DNA of 64,000 bases from Lotus japonicus (taxonomy: Eukaryota; Streptophyta; Magnoliopsida; Fabales; Fabaceae), in assembly GCF_012489685.1 (NCBI RefSeq), contig NC_080041.1, forward strand, positions 35,949,780 to 36,013,779, given 5' to 3'. Under the pieces are notes generated by a model. It saw nothing but the letters and a program-made list of their open reading frames with translations, did not search any database and had not been told where the DNA came from. How positions within the stretch are numbered: the stretch's first letter is position 1; the number at the start of each line of letters is the position of its first letter. Both the position numbers and the translations under genes were made by a program. Of this stretch, positions 11,442-25,200 are shown piece after piece.

Positions 11442-12335
11442 CAGTGGCGGATCCAGGACCCCCGGTTAGGGGTTCAAATTTTTCACATGAACACATCAGT
11501 AAAAATATAATTAAAAACAACTTTAATATGTTTATACATCAGAAATTATACAAATCATAGTTGTCATCTACGTGATTTCATATTATGAAATCGTTGAACA
11601 ATTTACACCAACAGTAGCAATTCTTTTCTCCCCTCAATCGAAGGAAAACTAAATAAAATTAAATCTTACATAAAACTTGCAGAAATATATAAAAGCGACT
11701 TTTTCTTATTATTTTACTTACTAACGAAAATAGCAGCCAAAATAAGTAAAAACAGAGGAAAAAGTACATGTCACTTGAAATTTTGTATCTACAAATATTT
11801 ATGTATATATGCACATGTATATGTATGTATGATTCATTAATATTTATGTATATATGCACATGCAAAATATCTTAGTTTAAATTGACCAATTGAGTTGAGA
11901 AATCTAAACTGTAAACACCAGAAAAATATATTATTCTCATTGAACGTTTCCAATTCAGTAAAGATCAGATAAATGAATAATTTGATTGTCTTCAAGAATT
12001 AAGTAACTAACTCGAAACAGAAAAATTGAAACAAAGGAAGCATAATTTGAGATTGAACTATTTTGCATACGATGATTCTGATTGCAATTCTCACATCTCA
12101 GTTGGGTGAGACTTAGGGTAGCGAGAGAAAGAGGATGAGTGGCTAAGTGCGCGTGTGTGTGAGAGAGTGAGAAGATTAAGTCTTTAGTGCAAATAGGTGC
12201 AAAACTTAGTCTACTAGTGTAATTTAAAAATTTCAGGGGGTTCAAAAAATATATTATATAAGGGTATAAGTGCAAAAAAAAATTTATTCAGGGGGTTCAA
12301 TTGAATCCCCTCACTTACAAGTAGATCCGCCCATG
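11442..12335. mobile_element. hAT-type MITE 2
   Basis: The left end is CAGTGGCGGATCCAGGA and the right end is GTAGATCCGCCCATG. The 8-bp target duplication AGTCTCAT is perfect (11434-11441 and 12336-12343). The interior is AT-rich without coding capacity. Confidence 0.85.
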
Positions 12336-12559
12336 AGTCTCATCTCACTTTCTCTACTATTTAATCTCTACTCGTTTTCTTTTTTTCTCTCTTTTTACTG
12401 TTTCTTTCACCATCACATATCATAAATGTATGTAGTAATAAATGCCTAATCAAATCATGCAAATTTAGTATATAATTAACATGTCAGATTGAAATATTGT
12501 AGAAAAGTGAATAAATAAATAAATAAACATATAAATGCTAAGCTTTTGTATTATAAAAA

Positions 12560-12753
12560 GAGTTTAATGCATATGCACTGACAGTGTAAAATAGTTTTAC
12601 ACAGACATCCAATTGAATTCCGCCAAATCAGAAAATGTCTTATTCTTTTAATTAAAATTAAAGTCAAATGTAATTATCTCTAATATGTGGCATGCTTTGA
12701 TTGGATGACTGTGTAAAACTATTTTACACTGTCAGTGCATATCCATTAAACTC
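12560..12753. mobile_element. Mutator-type MITE with 43-bp TIRs
   Basis: Terminal inverted repeats of about 43 bases begin GAGTTTAATGCATATGCACT. The 9-bp target duplication TTATAAAAA is perfect (12551-12559 and 12754-12762). Long TIRs and 9-bp duplications mark Mutator-like elements. Confidence 0.9.
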
Positions 12754-12931
12754 TTATAAAAAACTTAAGAGTATTCACGGTTTCATTTGAACCCATTTTA
12801 AGTGAATCTGTAAAACGATCCAATCAGAATTCATTTAAAACTTAAAAGCTAATCAAAACCAACAATAAAACACTGATATTTAACTAAAAAACAATCTACT
12901 TTATTATATTTTGTCATGATGCAAGTGCAAA

Positions 12932-13731
12932 TAGGGGTGCACATGGGTTGGGTTGGATGGATTTGGTCAAAATAAAATCCGAACCGATCAAAATTGTCTG
13001 GGTTGGGTTGAGTTGGATTTCACAAATTTCTTCTTCAGACCCGATCCGAACCAACCCGACGAAGTTCGGATTGGGTTGGATGCAATGATTGGGTCGCTAT
13101 ATTAAAATAATAATATATCGGAAATATTCAAAAATCTTGCAAAAATTATTATAAATTCAGAAAAAGTTATAAAAAAATACTAAATATGTTATAATACTAA
13201 ATAGCATGAAAAAGACACAAAAAGTCATATCAAATAGCATGAAATAATACCACACAAATGACATATAGCTAAATATCATGAAAACATAAAACTTCATTAC
13301 CAAATGACATGAAACAATCTAACATAAATAGTACCTAAAAAGTGAAAAACAACACTAAATGTCATGGCATGACACTTAACTTAGATGTCTCCAACATGCC
13401 AAATAACTATATATAAACATGTAACAAATAACTACGAACAAATACTCTAAGTTCAAATATGACAAATAACTACAAATACTTAAGTCTCAAAGTTTCAAAA
13501 GTCATCACTCCGACACTAGCACTCCAAGTATGAGCAAAATTATAAAAAAATTATTATTATATGTATGGATTCTGGGTTGGATTGGATGGATTTGAACTGA
13601 ATCCGAAATCCGATCCGAACTTGGTTGAACTGTAGTAAAATTCATCCGATTAACCCGATTGTCCGATCCAACCCACATTTTTTCTATTGGATTGGACTGG
13701 TTCATTGAATCTACCCGACCATGTTCCCCTG
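12932..13731. mobile_element. hAT-type MITE 3
   Basis: The left end is TAGGGGTGCACATGGGTTGG and the right end is CCATGTTCCCCTG. The interior has GGGTTGGATTGGATGG and CCGATCCGAAC blocks in both orientations near the ends. Flanks AGTGCAAA and AGTGCAAT give a 7/8 target duplication. It ends 233 bp before the NAGLU start codon, so it forms part of that promoter region. Confidence 0.75.
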
Positions 13732-13964
13732 AGTGCAATGCAACCAAATAAATAAAAGAAGACACATTAATATATTTGGCAGAAGAAATGAGGAAGAGAA
13801 ACTGACAAACGAAACCTGGCGGCAAAACATGAGCTTCCACTGTGAAGCCCCCACAGCGCCGGCCTTACAAATTGAAATGTTGTCTGTTACTCATCACACT
13901 CAGAATCTCTTCAACCACTTCTTCATCTTCTTCTTCCTTCACCTTCACAATCTCACAATCTATC

Positions 13965-16900
13965 ATGGATTCACCATTTCCCGCCATTTCTCTCATCATC
14001 TTCCTCCTCTTCTTTTCCTCGAAACCTTCCCTGTCAACCACCGTCGGCGGCGTCGACACCATCTCCCGCCTTCTTCAAATCCAGCACCGCGAGAGTTCTC
14101 CACCGTCCGTCCAGGAAGCCGCCGCTCGCGGTGTCCTCCTCCGCTTGCTCCCTTCACACTCCTCCAGCTTCCACTTCCGGATAGTCTCCAAGGCATTTCA
14201 ATTCCTTTTCTTTTTTCTCCTCAGTTTCTTTTTTTGATTAATTAAATTTGTTGTTTACAGAATAAATGCGGTGGCGAATATTGTTTCTCGATTAAAAACC
14301 ATCCTTCTTTTGCAAGACAAGGGAATCCTCAAATTTTGTAAGTTAATTTACTTTTTTCTACTTAAATAAGGGTTCTGTGACCTAACGGCTACCGGTCGCA
14401 GTGGTAAAAAGTAGTTGTTTAAACCCTTTAGGTCGAGTGTTCTATTCCTAGGAGTCGGTCTCTTGGGGAGACCTTTGGCCTACACCACACGCGGGTCGGT
14501 TTTGCGAGAGCAATTTAACACACTAATAAGAAATAAGGGTTTAGTGTGCAAAGTATGGAAAAATTGGCACTGAGGAAACTTTGACCTCTTAAATTGATTT
14601 ATCAATTGCTTGTCTAATGAATTCAGGAGTGATAACTAGGACTTATGATGGTTTTGATTAAATCCTGAACAGAATTGAAGGGACAACTGGAGTGGAGATT
14701 GTTGCTGGTTTGCACTGGTATCTAAAGAATTGGTGTGGTTCACATATATCTTGGGATAAAACCGGGGGTTCACAACTATATTCAGTACCGAATGCAGGGT
14801 TTCTACCACGCGTTCGCGATGGTGGTGTCTTGGTTCAGAGGCCTATTCCGTGGAGCTATTACCAAAATGCAGTTACTTCTAGCTGTAAGCTACTTCTTTC
14901 GTGTCCTCCCCGTATGTTTTTGGTGGTGTTTGTGAAATTGACATCAGAAGATTTCATTTCATTTGATCTTGTTTTTATCTTCTTTTGGTAGATTCCTTTG
15001 CTTGGTGGGACTGGACAAGATGGGAAAAGGAAATTGACTGGATGGCCCTGCAGGGTGTCAACTTGCCACTAGCATTTACGGGACAAGAAGCTATCTGGCA
15101 GAAAGTGTTCAAGGTCATTTCCCTTTTGATTTGTCTTAAATCATTCTTGATATGGGTTTGGGCGTTTGACATTGTATTAGTTAATCGGAAACTTTCCAAA
15201 TATGCCTATTGTGCTAAAAAAGTAACCCACAAATCATGCTCCAACGAACTAACTCTGGGCATTGATTGTAGAAAAAATCTTCAGATAAGCTTTACCTCGC
15301 CCTACAGTTGATACCTTGCAGTATGCAGGAGTGTCAAAACTAGATTATATCCTAAAGTTGTAGGCATGAAGCTTAGGCAATGCATATATTATCTTGGGTT
15401 GAAATTCAATTTTCATTATGAAGAGTGATAGAAGCTAGAATTTAACTCCTGACCACATACTTACAGAAGTTCTAATACCATGTTAGAACCTAGTAGCCCA
15501 ATGCATAAGTTATCATGTTGGAGCTCAACAACTAAGAATTTAAAATGGTTCCCAAGAACAGCATATATGCGAGGTTTTAGTATTTTAAGATGCTGGCATC
15601 AGGAAACAACTACAATAACACATCTAAGCTGTGCAGTGTATAAGTCTATTTGAAAATAGTTTTAACAGATTTACAATCTAATCCCAGGAGAAATATATCT
15701 TGTATGGAAGGAAAAGTATTTGTAGATTACAAAGGAAAGTTTACATTAGACGAGAGGACTGTATCTCTGAAGCTAATCCCTGTAAATAAGGTAGTCAAAA
15801 TGGGGAATTATGCCTTTAATTGGGGAGGGATATGTTAAATGTAAATCGCATAATCTAAGATTTAGCAAAATTCCTATATGTATATATGCGTATAAAATAG
15901 AATAAATAAGAAAATAATAACTAGAAACACTTAATAAAGTTGTACTCATAATTCATAGGAATGTAATACTAAAACAGATTTTGTACCAGCCCCAGTCTCA
16001 ACACCCCCACTTGGCTTACCAGCCCCAATCCGAGTTTCCTGTCATCGGTGGAGGAGCCTCGTCGACGGTGTTGGGACGCCATTGCCAAGTCAATGGGGGA
16101 GAGAAGGGGGCTCGCGAACATGAGTGAGGATGAGAAAGGGGGTCAGCTGTTCAAAACATTAGGGGCTTTGGCAGGTCACGTTTAAGAAGCGGGTCAAACT
16201 CATGTCACATGGGCCGAGCATAATTGCATAATCGTGATTAAGGGCTATTAAGTGATTTTAATCACATGTAAGGTCAGACTTGGCTGGAAAAGGATTAATT
16301 GCGAGTGAGCTAGATATATAAGTTTCCCAGCAAGGCTCTGGTACTGGGCTCTAATGATCTCCAATCAAGTAATTTTTTTCTACGGGTGTTGCAGTGGTCT
16401 TCCAGTCTACCTTGCTGGTCTCTTTGAGAAGATCTCAGACATATTTTCTTTGGGAGATAAAGATTCCTTTCTCAGAGTAGGCCATCTCTATCACAAGGAA
16501 GTACTTGAGCTTCCCAAGGTCCTTTATTTCACACAAGGTAAAACTAGCTTTCCCCTTAGCGCCTGTTTTTCACGCTCGTCATCACCTGCATCTATCATAG
16601 CATCTACATAGACCGAAAGAAGGGTGAGATTGTCTCCCGGAGAATGTTTAATAGAGTATGATCACCTTGGCTCACCAAAGGGAAATCAGCCTGAGTTAGC
16701 CTCTCAAACCAAGCATGTGGAAACAGTTTGAGCCCATATAAGGCCCTCTTCAACCTGCACACATTATTCCCTCCTTTATTGCGGCCATACCAGTGGAAAT
16801 CTTCATATCCACTTCCTCCCCCAGATTTCCATACAAAAATGCTTTTAACACATCAAGTTGATTAGTCCCCAACCAAAATGAGCTTCTAGGGAGAGAATGA

Positions 16901-19167
16901 TCCTGATTGTGTTCATCTTTGCCACCGGAACAAATGTCTCCTCATAGTCTATCGCGTAGGATTGAGTATATTTTTTTTCCATGAGTCTTGCCTTGTATCG
17001 ATCTAGAGTACCGTTAGATCGGTATTTCACAGTGTATATATCCACCAGCACTCTACTTCCTTCTTGTCCTTTGGCCTTTCAACAAGCTTCCATGTATTGT
17101 TCTTCTCTAGTGCGCCCATATCTTCGTTCATGGCTTGAATTGAGTTCTCATCCGTTAAGGCTTCTTGTACTGACGTAGGGACTCTAAGGGAGTCTATGGC
17201 TGAATAAAAGCTTCGATGCTGCACAAATAGGTGTTTAATGAAAATAAATAGAGATATAGGGTATTTAGAACATGACCCTTTTCCTTTTCACAAGGAAATC
17301 ATCTAGTTATCAAGATTAGGTTCACACTCCACACTCTCAAGGATTCGAGTGCGTGCCTCCAGTTCATCTGGCGTTTGGAGTAGCTAATGCTCTTGGACCA
17401 GTTCGGGTTTTTGTCTTCTATGAAAATGACTTTCAAAGGGCTGAATAAGATGGTACCCATTCTCTTGGGCTTGCACCGATTCAGGATGTAAGGGTTCGGG
17501 TCATTCTCAATATCTTAGTTCTCTGGTTTTTCTATGTATAACTCCTAGTATCTATCTGCATGTAATTTTTCATTTTCTTTTCCATTTGATTCTAATAATG
17601 AAGTAAAGATGTATTACTTGATTTAGGTCCATAAATCTTTCATTGGCTAGTTTATTCAAATTTTGATACCGTTAGCTAAGTAATTTTGGATATTGTATAA
17701 CTATAGTGTGGTCAATGACTCTTTATGTTGACCTCCAGGAGAAATTTAACATGACCATTTCTGATATGGATGATTTCTTCGGAGGTCCTGCATTTCTTGC
17801 ATGGTCACGTATGGGAAATTTACACAGGTGAGTGGTAGAATTCAAGGGCTTCTTGTTTGAATATAATAATTCATGTTGTTAGCTTAAGCTGCCATAAATT
17901 TCATATATTCATATAATTTAGATCGAAGCTAGGATAATGAATTTCTAAGTACTTAAGACATTTCGGTGTTATTATGAAATTGTCAAGTTTGGTGCTTTAA
18001 GCAAATATTCTTTCTCTATGCCTAGAGTTTCATTGTCGCCATTCCTGATTCAGATGCCCTAGTTTGAGAGAATGAGTAATTTATTTTAAATTACCCTGCA
18101 ATTCCAGATGGGGTGGACCACTGCCACAGAGCTGGTTAGATCAACAATTAATCTTGCAGAAGAAAATTATTAGCAGAATGTATGAGCTTGGAATGACACC
18201 TGGTACTCATTACTATTTTTCACTCTTCTACTAAAAAGCTATAGATAGTTGTTAATCTTTATCTAAACTATAAAATGACCAAAGAAAAATAGTAAATATT
18301 CTTCTTTTGAAGTAAAACTTTCAAATACTAACTAATTGCTTTTCAGTCCTGCCAGCTTTTTCTGGAAATGTCCCTGCTTCTCTGAAATATATATTCCCAT
18401 CAGCAAAAATAACACGCTTGGGAAATTGGTGAGTACGACTATTATGTGTTGCCTTGAACTTGGATGTAATTAGTGTGCTTACTCAACAACTGCTTTGGTT
18501 TTAAGAGCATAACTGACACTGTTTTCAAAATTCAGCTATTGCATATGTAACATTTCTGTAAGAATATTAGGAAGTAGATAATGTCATGTAGTTTTCTATC
18601 TCAATATTGTTTCGTATACCAATTTATGATACTTATAAATAAAATATTGACCAATCGACATTCCTTTTGAACAGTTAAATTCGTTAGTTATATATTTGTA
18701 AGCAATCTTTAATCATGTTCTGTATCTAGTACGAATCTGTTAAACAATTGACCTGACTCTAAAGAGATGCTTGATTGCCTAATTTTTGGAGGATCAAATT
18801 CATAAAACCATCAGCATTGAAGGTCCTTTTGCAATGGAAATGGAAACCAGTAATTGAAGCGGGCTTGGCACAGTTACATACATGTTCAACACCTGTGCAC
18901 TCTTCACCATCCTACAAGAATGTAAACTTGTATCTCACACCCTCAAAATTAGACAACCTTCTTAGGATGGTGATGCCTAATAAGAGGTTTAATGGCTTTA
19001 ACCCCCAGTACCGATCACTGAATGTTGTAGACACCCTATGGTTGAATAGCTAACTTATTCATACATACTGAAGCACTTGTGTTGTATCTAATTGAACTTC
19101 ACCAAATTCTTGACAAAACTAATAAAAATGCAAAAAACCAATCTGCCTAGAATAGGGCACACAATCA

Positions 19168-19214
<47 letters not shown>

Positions 19215-22200
19215 GTCAATCTAGAACCATAAACTCAACTCATAATGCCTGAAGAGGTAACAAAGATGCCATAGCCCTGGAACAAGTGTGAAAATCATCA
19301 ATAAAGATCTCATAGCGTGTAATTGTGTTTATTTTCCTGCCAATGTTTTCGTGAATTAGCGCCACCACACGGACTTCATTGACCATTTTTTCTAATGCTA
19401 TAGGTTTTCTGTTGAAAATGAGCTCAAATGGAGCTGCACCTATCTTCTTGATGCAACTGATCCCTTGTTCAGTGAGATCGGGAAAGCATTTGTTGAGCAA
19501 CAATTGCAAGGTTACATACATGCTTCTTTCTAACTTTATAGGCTATGATATATTATAAGACAGGATAAAATGATACATGAAACCCCTTTGCAATAAATAT
19601 CCAGATATCAATTTCATTGTTTGTGATATTTGATTATCTTTTCCCCCAGAGTACGGAAGAACCAGCCACATATACAACTGGTAAGTTTTTATTTACCCAT
19701 CAATTAGTTATGGAACTTATGTTTTCATTGTTAAAATATTTCTAGGAATGGGTACATTTTGGTTCATGGAATTTTTTTTTCTGTTAACTTTACATACTGT
19801 ACATTGTTCTTTCCTGCCATGCTAAGTACATTGAGCAAAGTCAATTCACTGGTGCGAGCTGCTAAAGACCTATATTTAGTTTCATCTGAGGATCTGGGCA
19901 CATTTGCATTTTTCAGTCTTCCAAGAGACTAAAGAGTCACCCAGGAAGCTAAATTTGTGTGTCTCTAGCTAAATTTGAATTTCATATACTCTATTTTACC
20001 TCTACTTTTCATATATTTCATCTCTTGACTCTTCTTACTAAGACTGCATATCATTTGCACAAAGCATGTATCACACATTGGTTCCTGGATATGTTCAGTA
20101 AGCATGTATCATTTTATCCTGCATATCATTTGCACAAAGCATTTATCACACATTGGCTACTGGATATGTTCAGTAAGCATGTCTAGAAACAAAGTAAAAA
20201 TATAAGGTCTCAAGGTTGACCCTTGGTGCATGACTATAGTCATAAGGAAACCTTCACGGCTATAGTTGATTACTTCAATGTAAGAAATTCTAATCACTTT
20301 CTTCTCTAAGGTCTTCCACATAACATTCATTTTTTGTCTAGACCACAGTTATCCTCCGGTGGAGGCAATCTTACTTGAGCTGGATAGGTCCATAGAACCT
20401 CTATATGTACTGAATTATTTGCATATCCAAAATCAACGACAATCATGTGAGGCCTTCTTGATTTCTGTGATATCTTTCCATCAGTCTTTATAGCAAGTAT
20501 ATAGCTCCCTTGGTCGATCTTCTCAACATATAACCAAAATAACTTCTTGATACATGTGTCTCTTGTCTTAATACCTACTTGGTCACTCTGTTCCAATCTT
20601 CATGGTACAACTCACGAGTTTAATCCCTCTATAATTTCCACACTTCATACGTCACTTTTGTTATTGATGATTGGGATTCAAATACTTTTTCTCCGTTCCT
20701 TCAACATCTTAGATCTCATAATCTCGTAGAACAACTTTGTGAACCATTTTATGTTTTTCTCTCCTCACTCCTTCCACGCCTCAATAGGTATATTGTCATT
20801 CGGAAACATATCTGTTGTAGTTCCAGATAATTTGAGTTATGGTTTGCGTGGACACACACTATCACACTTTACTCTATGCTTTTGTTCATAAAGGAAATGC
20901 CCTTTCATTCACTGATGATTGACAACCAATCACAGTGATACCTTTGATGAGAACACTCCACCGAGTGATGATCCACAGTACATTTCTTCATTGGGCGCAG
21001 CAATCTTTAAAGGGATGCAGAGAGGTGATAATGATGCTGTTTGGCTGATGCAGGTAATACAAAGTTGTTTTTTTGTGTAGGGGTGAGGGGGTCCTATTAT
21101 TTAACATTGATTTGATGCTGCCATGTGCTAGCTTTTGTATATAACTATATTTAGCTCAGACTTTCATGCAAGCAGATTTATGTTTGGGTATTCGTTGGCG
21201 TCAGTGCTAATGAGCGTTACCACTCACTTTGAGGCAAAAATTGAACAGAACTCTTCTTATGGATTTGAATGAATGTGTTTTCACGTTAACTCAACCAGCA
21301 TCCAAAACTTAAGCATTGACTAACTCAAATGGGTCCTATTTCATTTATGTAGGGATGGCTATTTTCATATGACCCGTTCTGGGAACCTCCTCAAATAAAG
21401 GTACATTTATAAATGCTTCCCAACTTTATGGCTTGTTTTAACAGCAAACAAAGCTTGTATGAGATCTGACTATGTGAACCACTCTTGCTGACTTAATGAT
21501 TTTCACATTAATTTACTTTTGTATTTGTTTGCAAGGATTTCAATTCTATTGATCCATATCAATCATCATGGTTGTTTCCAATAAAATTTTCTGGTTTCTT
21601 AGAATCTCTACAATGCAGAGACTGTTCTTAGCAATCCTTACAATTCCTTTTGTTTGTTACTTTTTCCTTTTCTCCTTTCAGTGCCATTGTAAGTAAATGG
21701 CCAGAATCCTCCATATACGTGAAAAAAATGCATTTATAGTCAGTATTCTGAGTTGTGAACTCACCCTGGCTATTCCTTCAGACTTAACTACCATTCATAT
21801 GTGATTCTTTTTTGTTTCTGTTTTTGTTTACAGGCCCTTTTACATTCTGTTCCTGTTGGAAAGTTGGTGGTTCTTGACCTGTTTGCTGAAGTAAAACCCA
21901 TATGGATTACGTCAGAGCAGTTTTATGGAGTTCCCTACATCTGGAAAGTCATTTTTCATTTTATACTTATAAATAGAAATAATATTGTCTGTGGATTCAG
22001 TTGCTCTGAAGTTACACCCTTCATCGGGAGAACTAAGGGTTTATATCCATGAATGAATACATCAAGAGAATATATTTAAACAACTTAATAGTTTATTATA
22101 CATGTGCATGCATTTTCTATCACAATCTCAACCGTCAAGTTTCCAATTAATAGTTACAACTCGTCACTTTTCCCTCTAAAGTGAATCTCTCACTTCAAAG

Positions 22201-25200
22201 GAGTCAAATCCATCTTTATTGATGATTTTAAGTTGGTTGGCTAAAGCCATATACTGGCCTCCACCAACTTGATGCACAAGTCTTTACTCTTCCTTGATGT
22301 GAATATATGTGAATATATTTGGTTAAAATTGTGAATATGTATTTTCCTGCATCCTGTACTGTTTGATAACATTCTTCACACACCAAACTTAGTTAGAACT
22401 TATCCCAGCTCACTTCGGTGGCCAGCAGCTTAAACAAGTGATTCACTGAGATAGCTGCTTTATATAACTGTCAAAAAATTGTTATATGAAAATGTAGCAA
22501 CCAACACCAGTGGGCTTCCCTGAAAGTTGTTAGATAATAATATTGTGGCATGTTTTAATTATGTGTATATCTTATATTGGGATATTAAAAATTTGAAGTT
22601 CGTTAATGACTTAGATATTTAGTGTACAGATAAACTTATTGATTGCCCAAGACTCTCGTGCATCTTTTTGTTTGCCTTCTTTGTGTTTCTTCATTGATTA
22701 GGTATTACGCTTGACAGGTGTATGCTGCACAATTTTGCAGGAAACATTGAGATGTATGGGATATTAGATGCGATAGCATCTGGGCCAGTTGAAGCACGTT
22801 CAAGTGTTAACTCAACAATGGCAAGTCATTCTATTCTTTTCTTACTCAATTTCATATTTAGTAGTTTCTCCCTATTGAGTATTGTAGGAATTATGCAAGG
22901 AATTTGGAAAGACAAAAGAAGAAAATAAATTCAGAATAATACATATGAAATTGATATGGTACTTCTATAAGATTGTTAGGGGTATTCAAAACCAAATTAA
23001 TTCAATCAAAACTATCATGAAGCAGCTATCCCAAATGCTTAAGTTGCTTGATTAGGACACATGAATGATTTTATATTATATTTCTAACATACCCCTTCAC
23101 ACAAGAGCATATTGGATTTGAAGCGTGGATGCATGGACAATGCATAGGACTAGGTACCTTTTTGCTTAAATTCAACTTTTTATTAGAATAATGAGGGAAA
23201 CAAGGATTGAACTTTAAATCATTCTTTGACCGCCAAGTACCTACCAACTCAAAGTAAAGTTTTATCGAACCGCTATAAGACTTGTTATCCTCTATGGTGA
23301 CGAATGCAAGGCTTTTAGGCGACAAGATGGGAAAAAAAATGAGAATTTAAGATGGATGAGTAGCCACACTAGAAATGACATGTCAATGGTAATGGTGTCG
23401 AGTGGTCCATATTGCCGACCTCATTTAATGGGATAAGACTATTGTTGTTGATTACTCTGCTCAGTTACTCTTTCTAAGTAGGAAGTCAGTGCATCTTCAT
23501 AAATAAATATATAAGCCATCTGAGATATACTATCTACAAGTGTAATTTAGTGTTCAGAGTTCGGACTAGGGTTTATTTGAAAAGAGCCATTTCTTGTTAA
23601 AAGTGATCTGTCCAACACGGGCAAAGATCTTTTCAATCTCTTCCTTTCTCAATCATCCTCAGAATATGAAACATGCACTAGATAATGTTATTATTTACAC
23701 AAGTCATTTAACTAAAAGAATTCAGTAACTTATTTTTGCTTCTTTAAAATCATAAAAGTCATACTTCTAAAACTTATTTGATTTCTGAAGGTTGGAGTTG
23801 GAATGTCAATGGAAGGTATAGAACAGAATCCTGTTGTCTATGATCTGATGTCTGAAATGGCATTTCAACACAATAAAATCGATGTTCAGGTATGGTAAAT
23901 TCTTGGTACCAATAGGCTGCATCTGTATCACTTGTAGTTTTACTATGTTAACTTGCTAGCAGGATCTCCTGGAACCCCCCTCCCTCTTAAAGTGGGCGAA
24001 CTGTTTAGCGTTATCAAATGTAGAATGCAGTCATTGTTTGTTGCATTTCATATAGGAGACTCTTTCTACCACAATAATTTAATTATCTGCCTCTGCTTTG
24101 TCTTTGTGTACTTCGGATGTAATTCTGACATCTTTATCCCCTTCCTTGCATCCTTTGTACAGAACAATCAGAATATATAAACTGCAGTTGCTGATTATTA
24201 TTATCAAAATCTATTAAATTGTATAGCTGCCTTTTTAACCATTGTGTAAAATCAGCCTAACCAAGGACCAACATACCCCAGCATAGTTGGTAAATTGTTC
24301 GGTCCCTTAAGCATGCAGACAAAGATTTGATCCTTAAATGTGTGTGTGGAAAAGACTTTGTTAGGGACATAAGCCCACTTCGGTAATCTCCATACCTTGA
24401 AGAGGATTAGTCTCCGGCTAGCAGTTGGGGATACCCTCGATGCACACTAAAAAATCACCATAACCATGGGAACAATATAGTATATTCCTTTTGACAATTT
24501 CTTTATCTGATTCCTTTGGTAATGTTATATTTGAGGGATTAACAATAAATGTAGTGTGCAAAGTAGGAACCATAATTGTTTAGCAATCTTACCGTAGCTC
24601 CTTAAATTCTCCCGTGCAAAGTGTTTGGTTTCTGCTATTGAAGCACTCCACTCCTTCCACTGAATCCATGCCTTCTTTTATTTCTAATCTATCTTCCCTA
24701 AATAGTAATGTTTTCAGACTGAAATGCATCATATTCATTTTTTCAGGTGTGGGTTGATCTATATTCAACTAGAAGATATGGAAGACCTGTTCCTTTAATA
24801 CAAGAGGGATGGAATATCCTATATCACACCATTTACAATTGCACTGATGGAGCCTATGTAAGTACTTGATTGATACTCCAATTAATTCTGAAATAAAAGA
24901 CCTTTATGTAATTGTGTTCAACTTCTACTACTACTCATTTACTGTCTTCCCCTTTATTATTGCCCTCTTCCTTTTATAATGTGTTGGATATCATTCTCTC
25001 CTATAAAGGAAGTAAATTTAAAGGGCATATCACATTGCTTAGGCGCTTATTTCTCAATCTCCTTTGATCTGACCAAAACCTTTTATATTCAACTCACAAC
25101 CTCAAATAAACATCTTATTCTCAGTTCCAGCCTTACCTAATTGTACATAAATTAGTATATTATATTCTAGTCTGACCACATATTCTTGGTGTATGGAAAC

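Noticed and set aside
13505..13840. 111-codon minus-strand frame upstream of NAGLU
   Set aside because: Lies largely within hAT MITE 3 and has no domain.
13842..13964. Upstream in-frame extension of NAGLU exon 1
   Set aside because: It would need a GTG start and would bury the signal peptide; the ATG at 13965 is followed directly by a normal hydrophobic leader.
18775..19053. 92-codon frame in NAGLU intron 7
   Set aside because: No recognisable domain, sits wholly in an intron, no promoter signs.
19240..19521. 93-codon minus-strand frame
   Set aside because: Its first part is the antisense of NAGLU exon 8 (19404-19510), which has family sequence on the plus strand.
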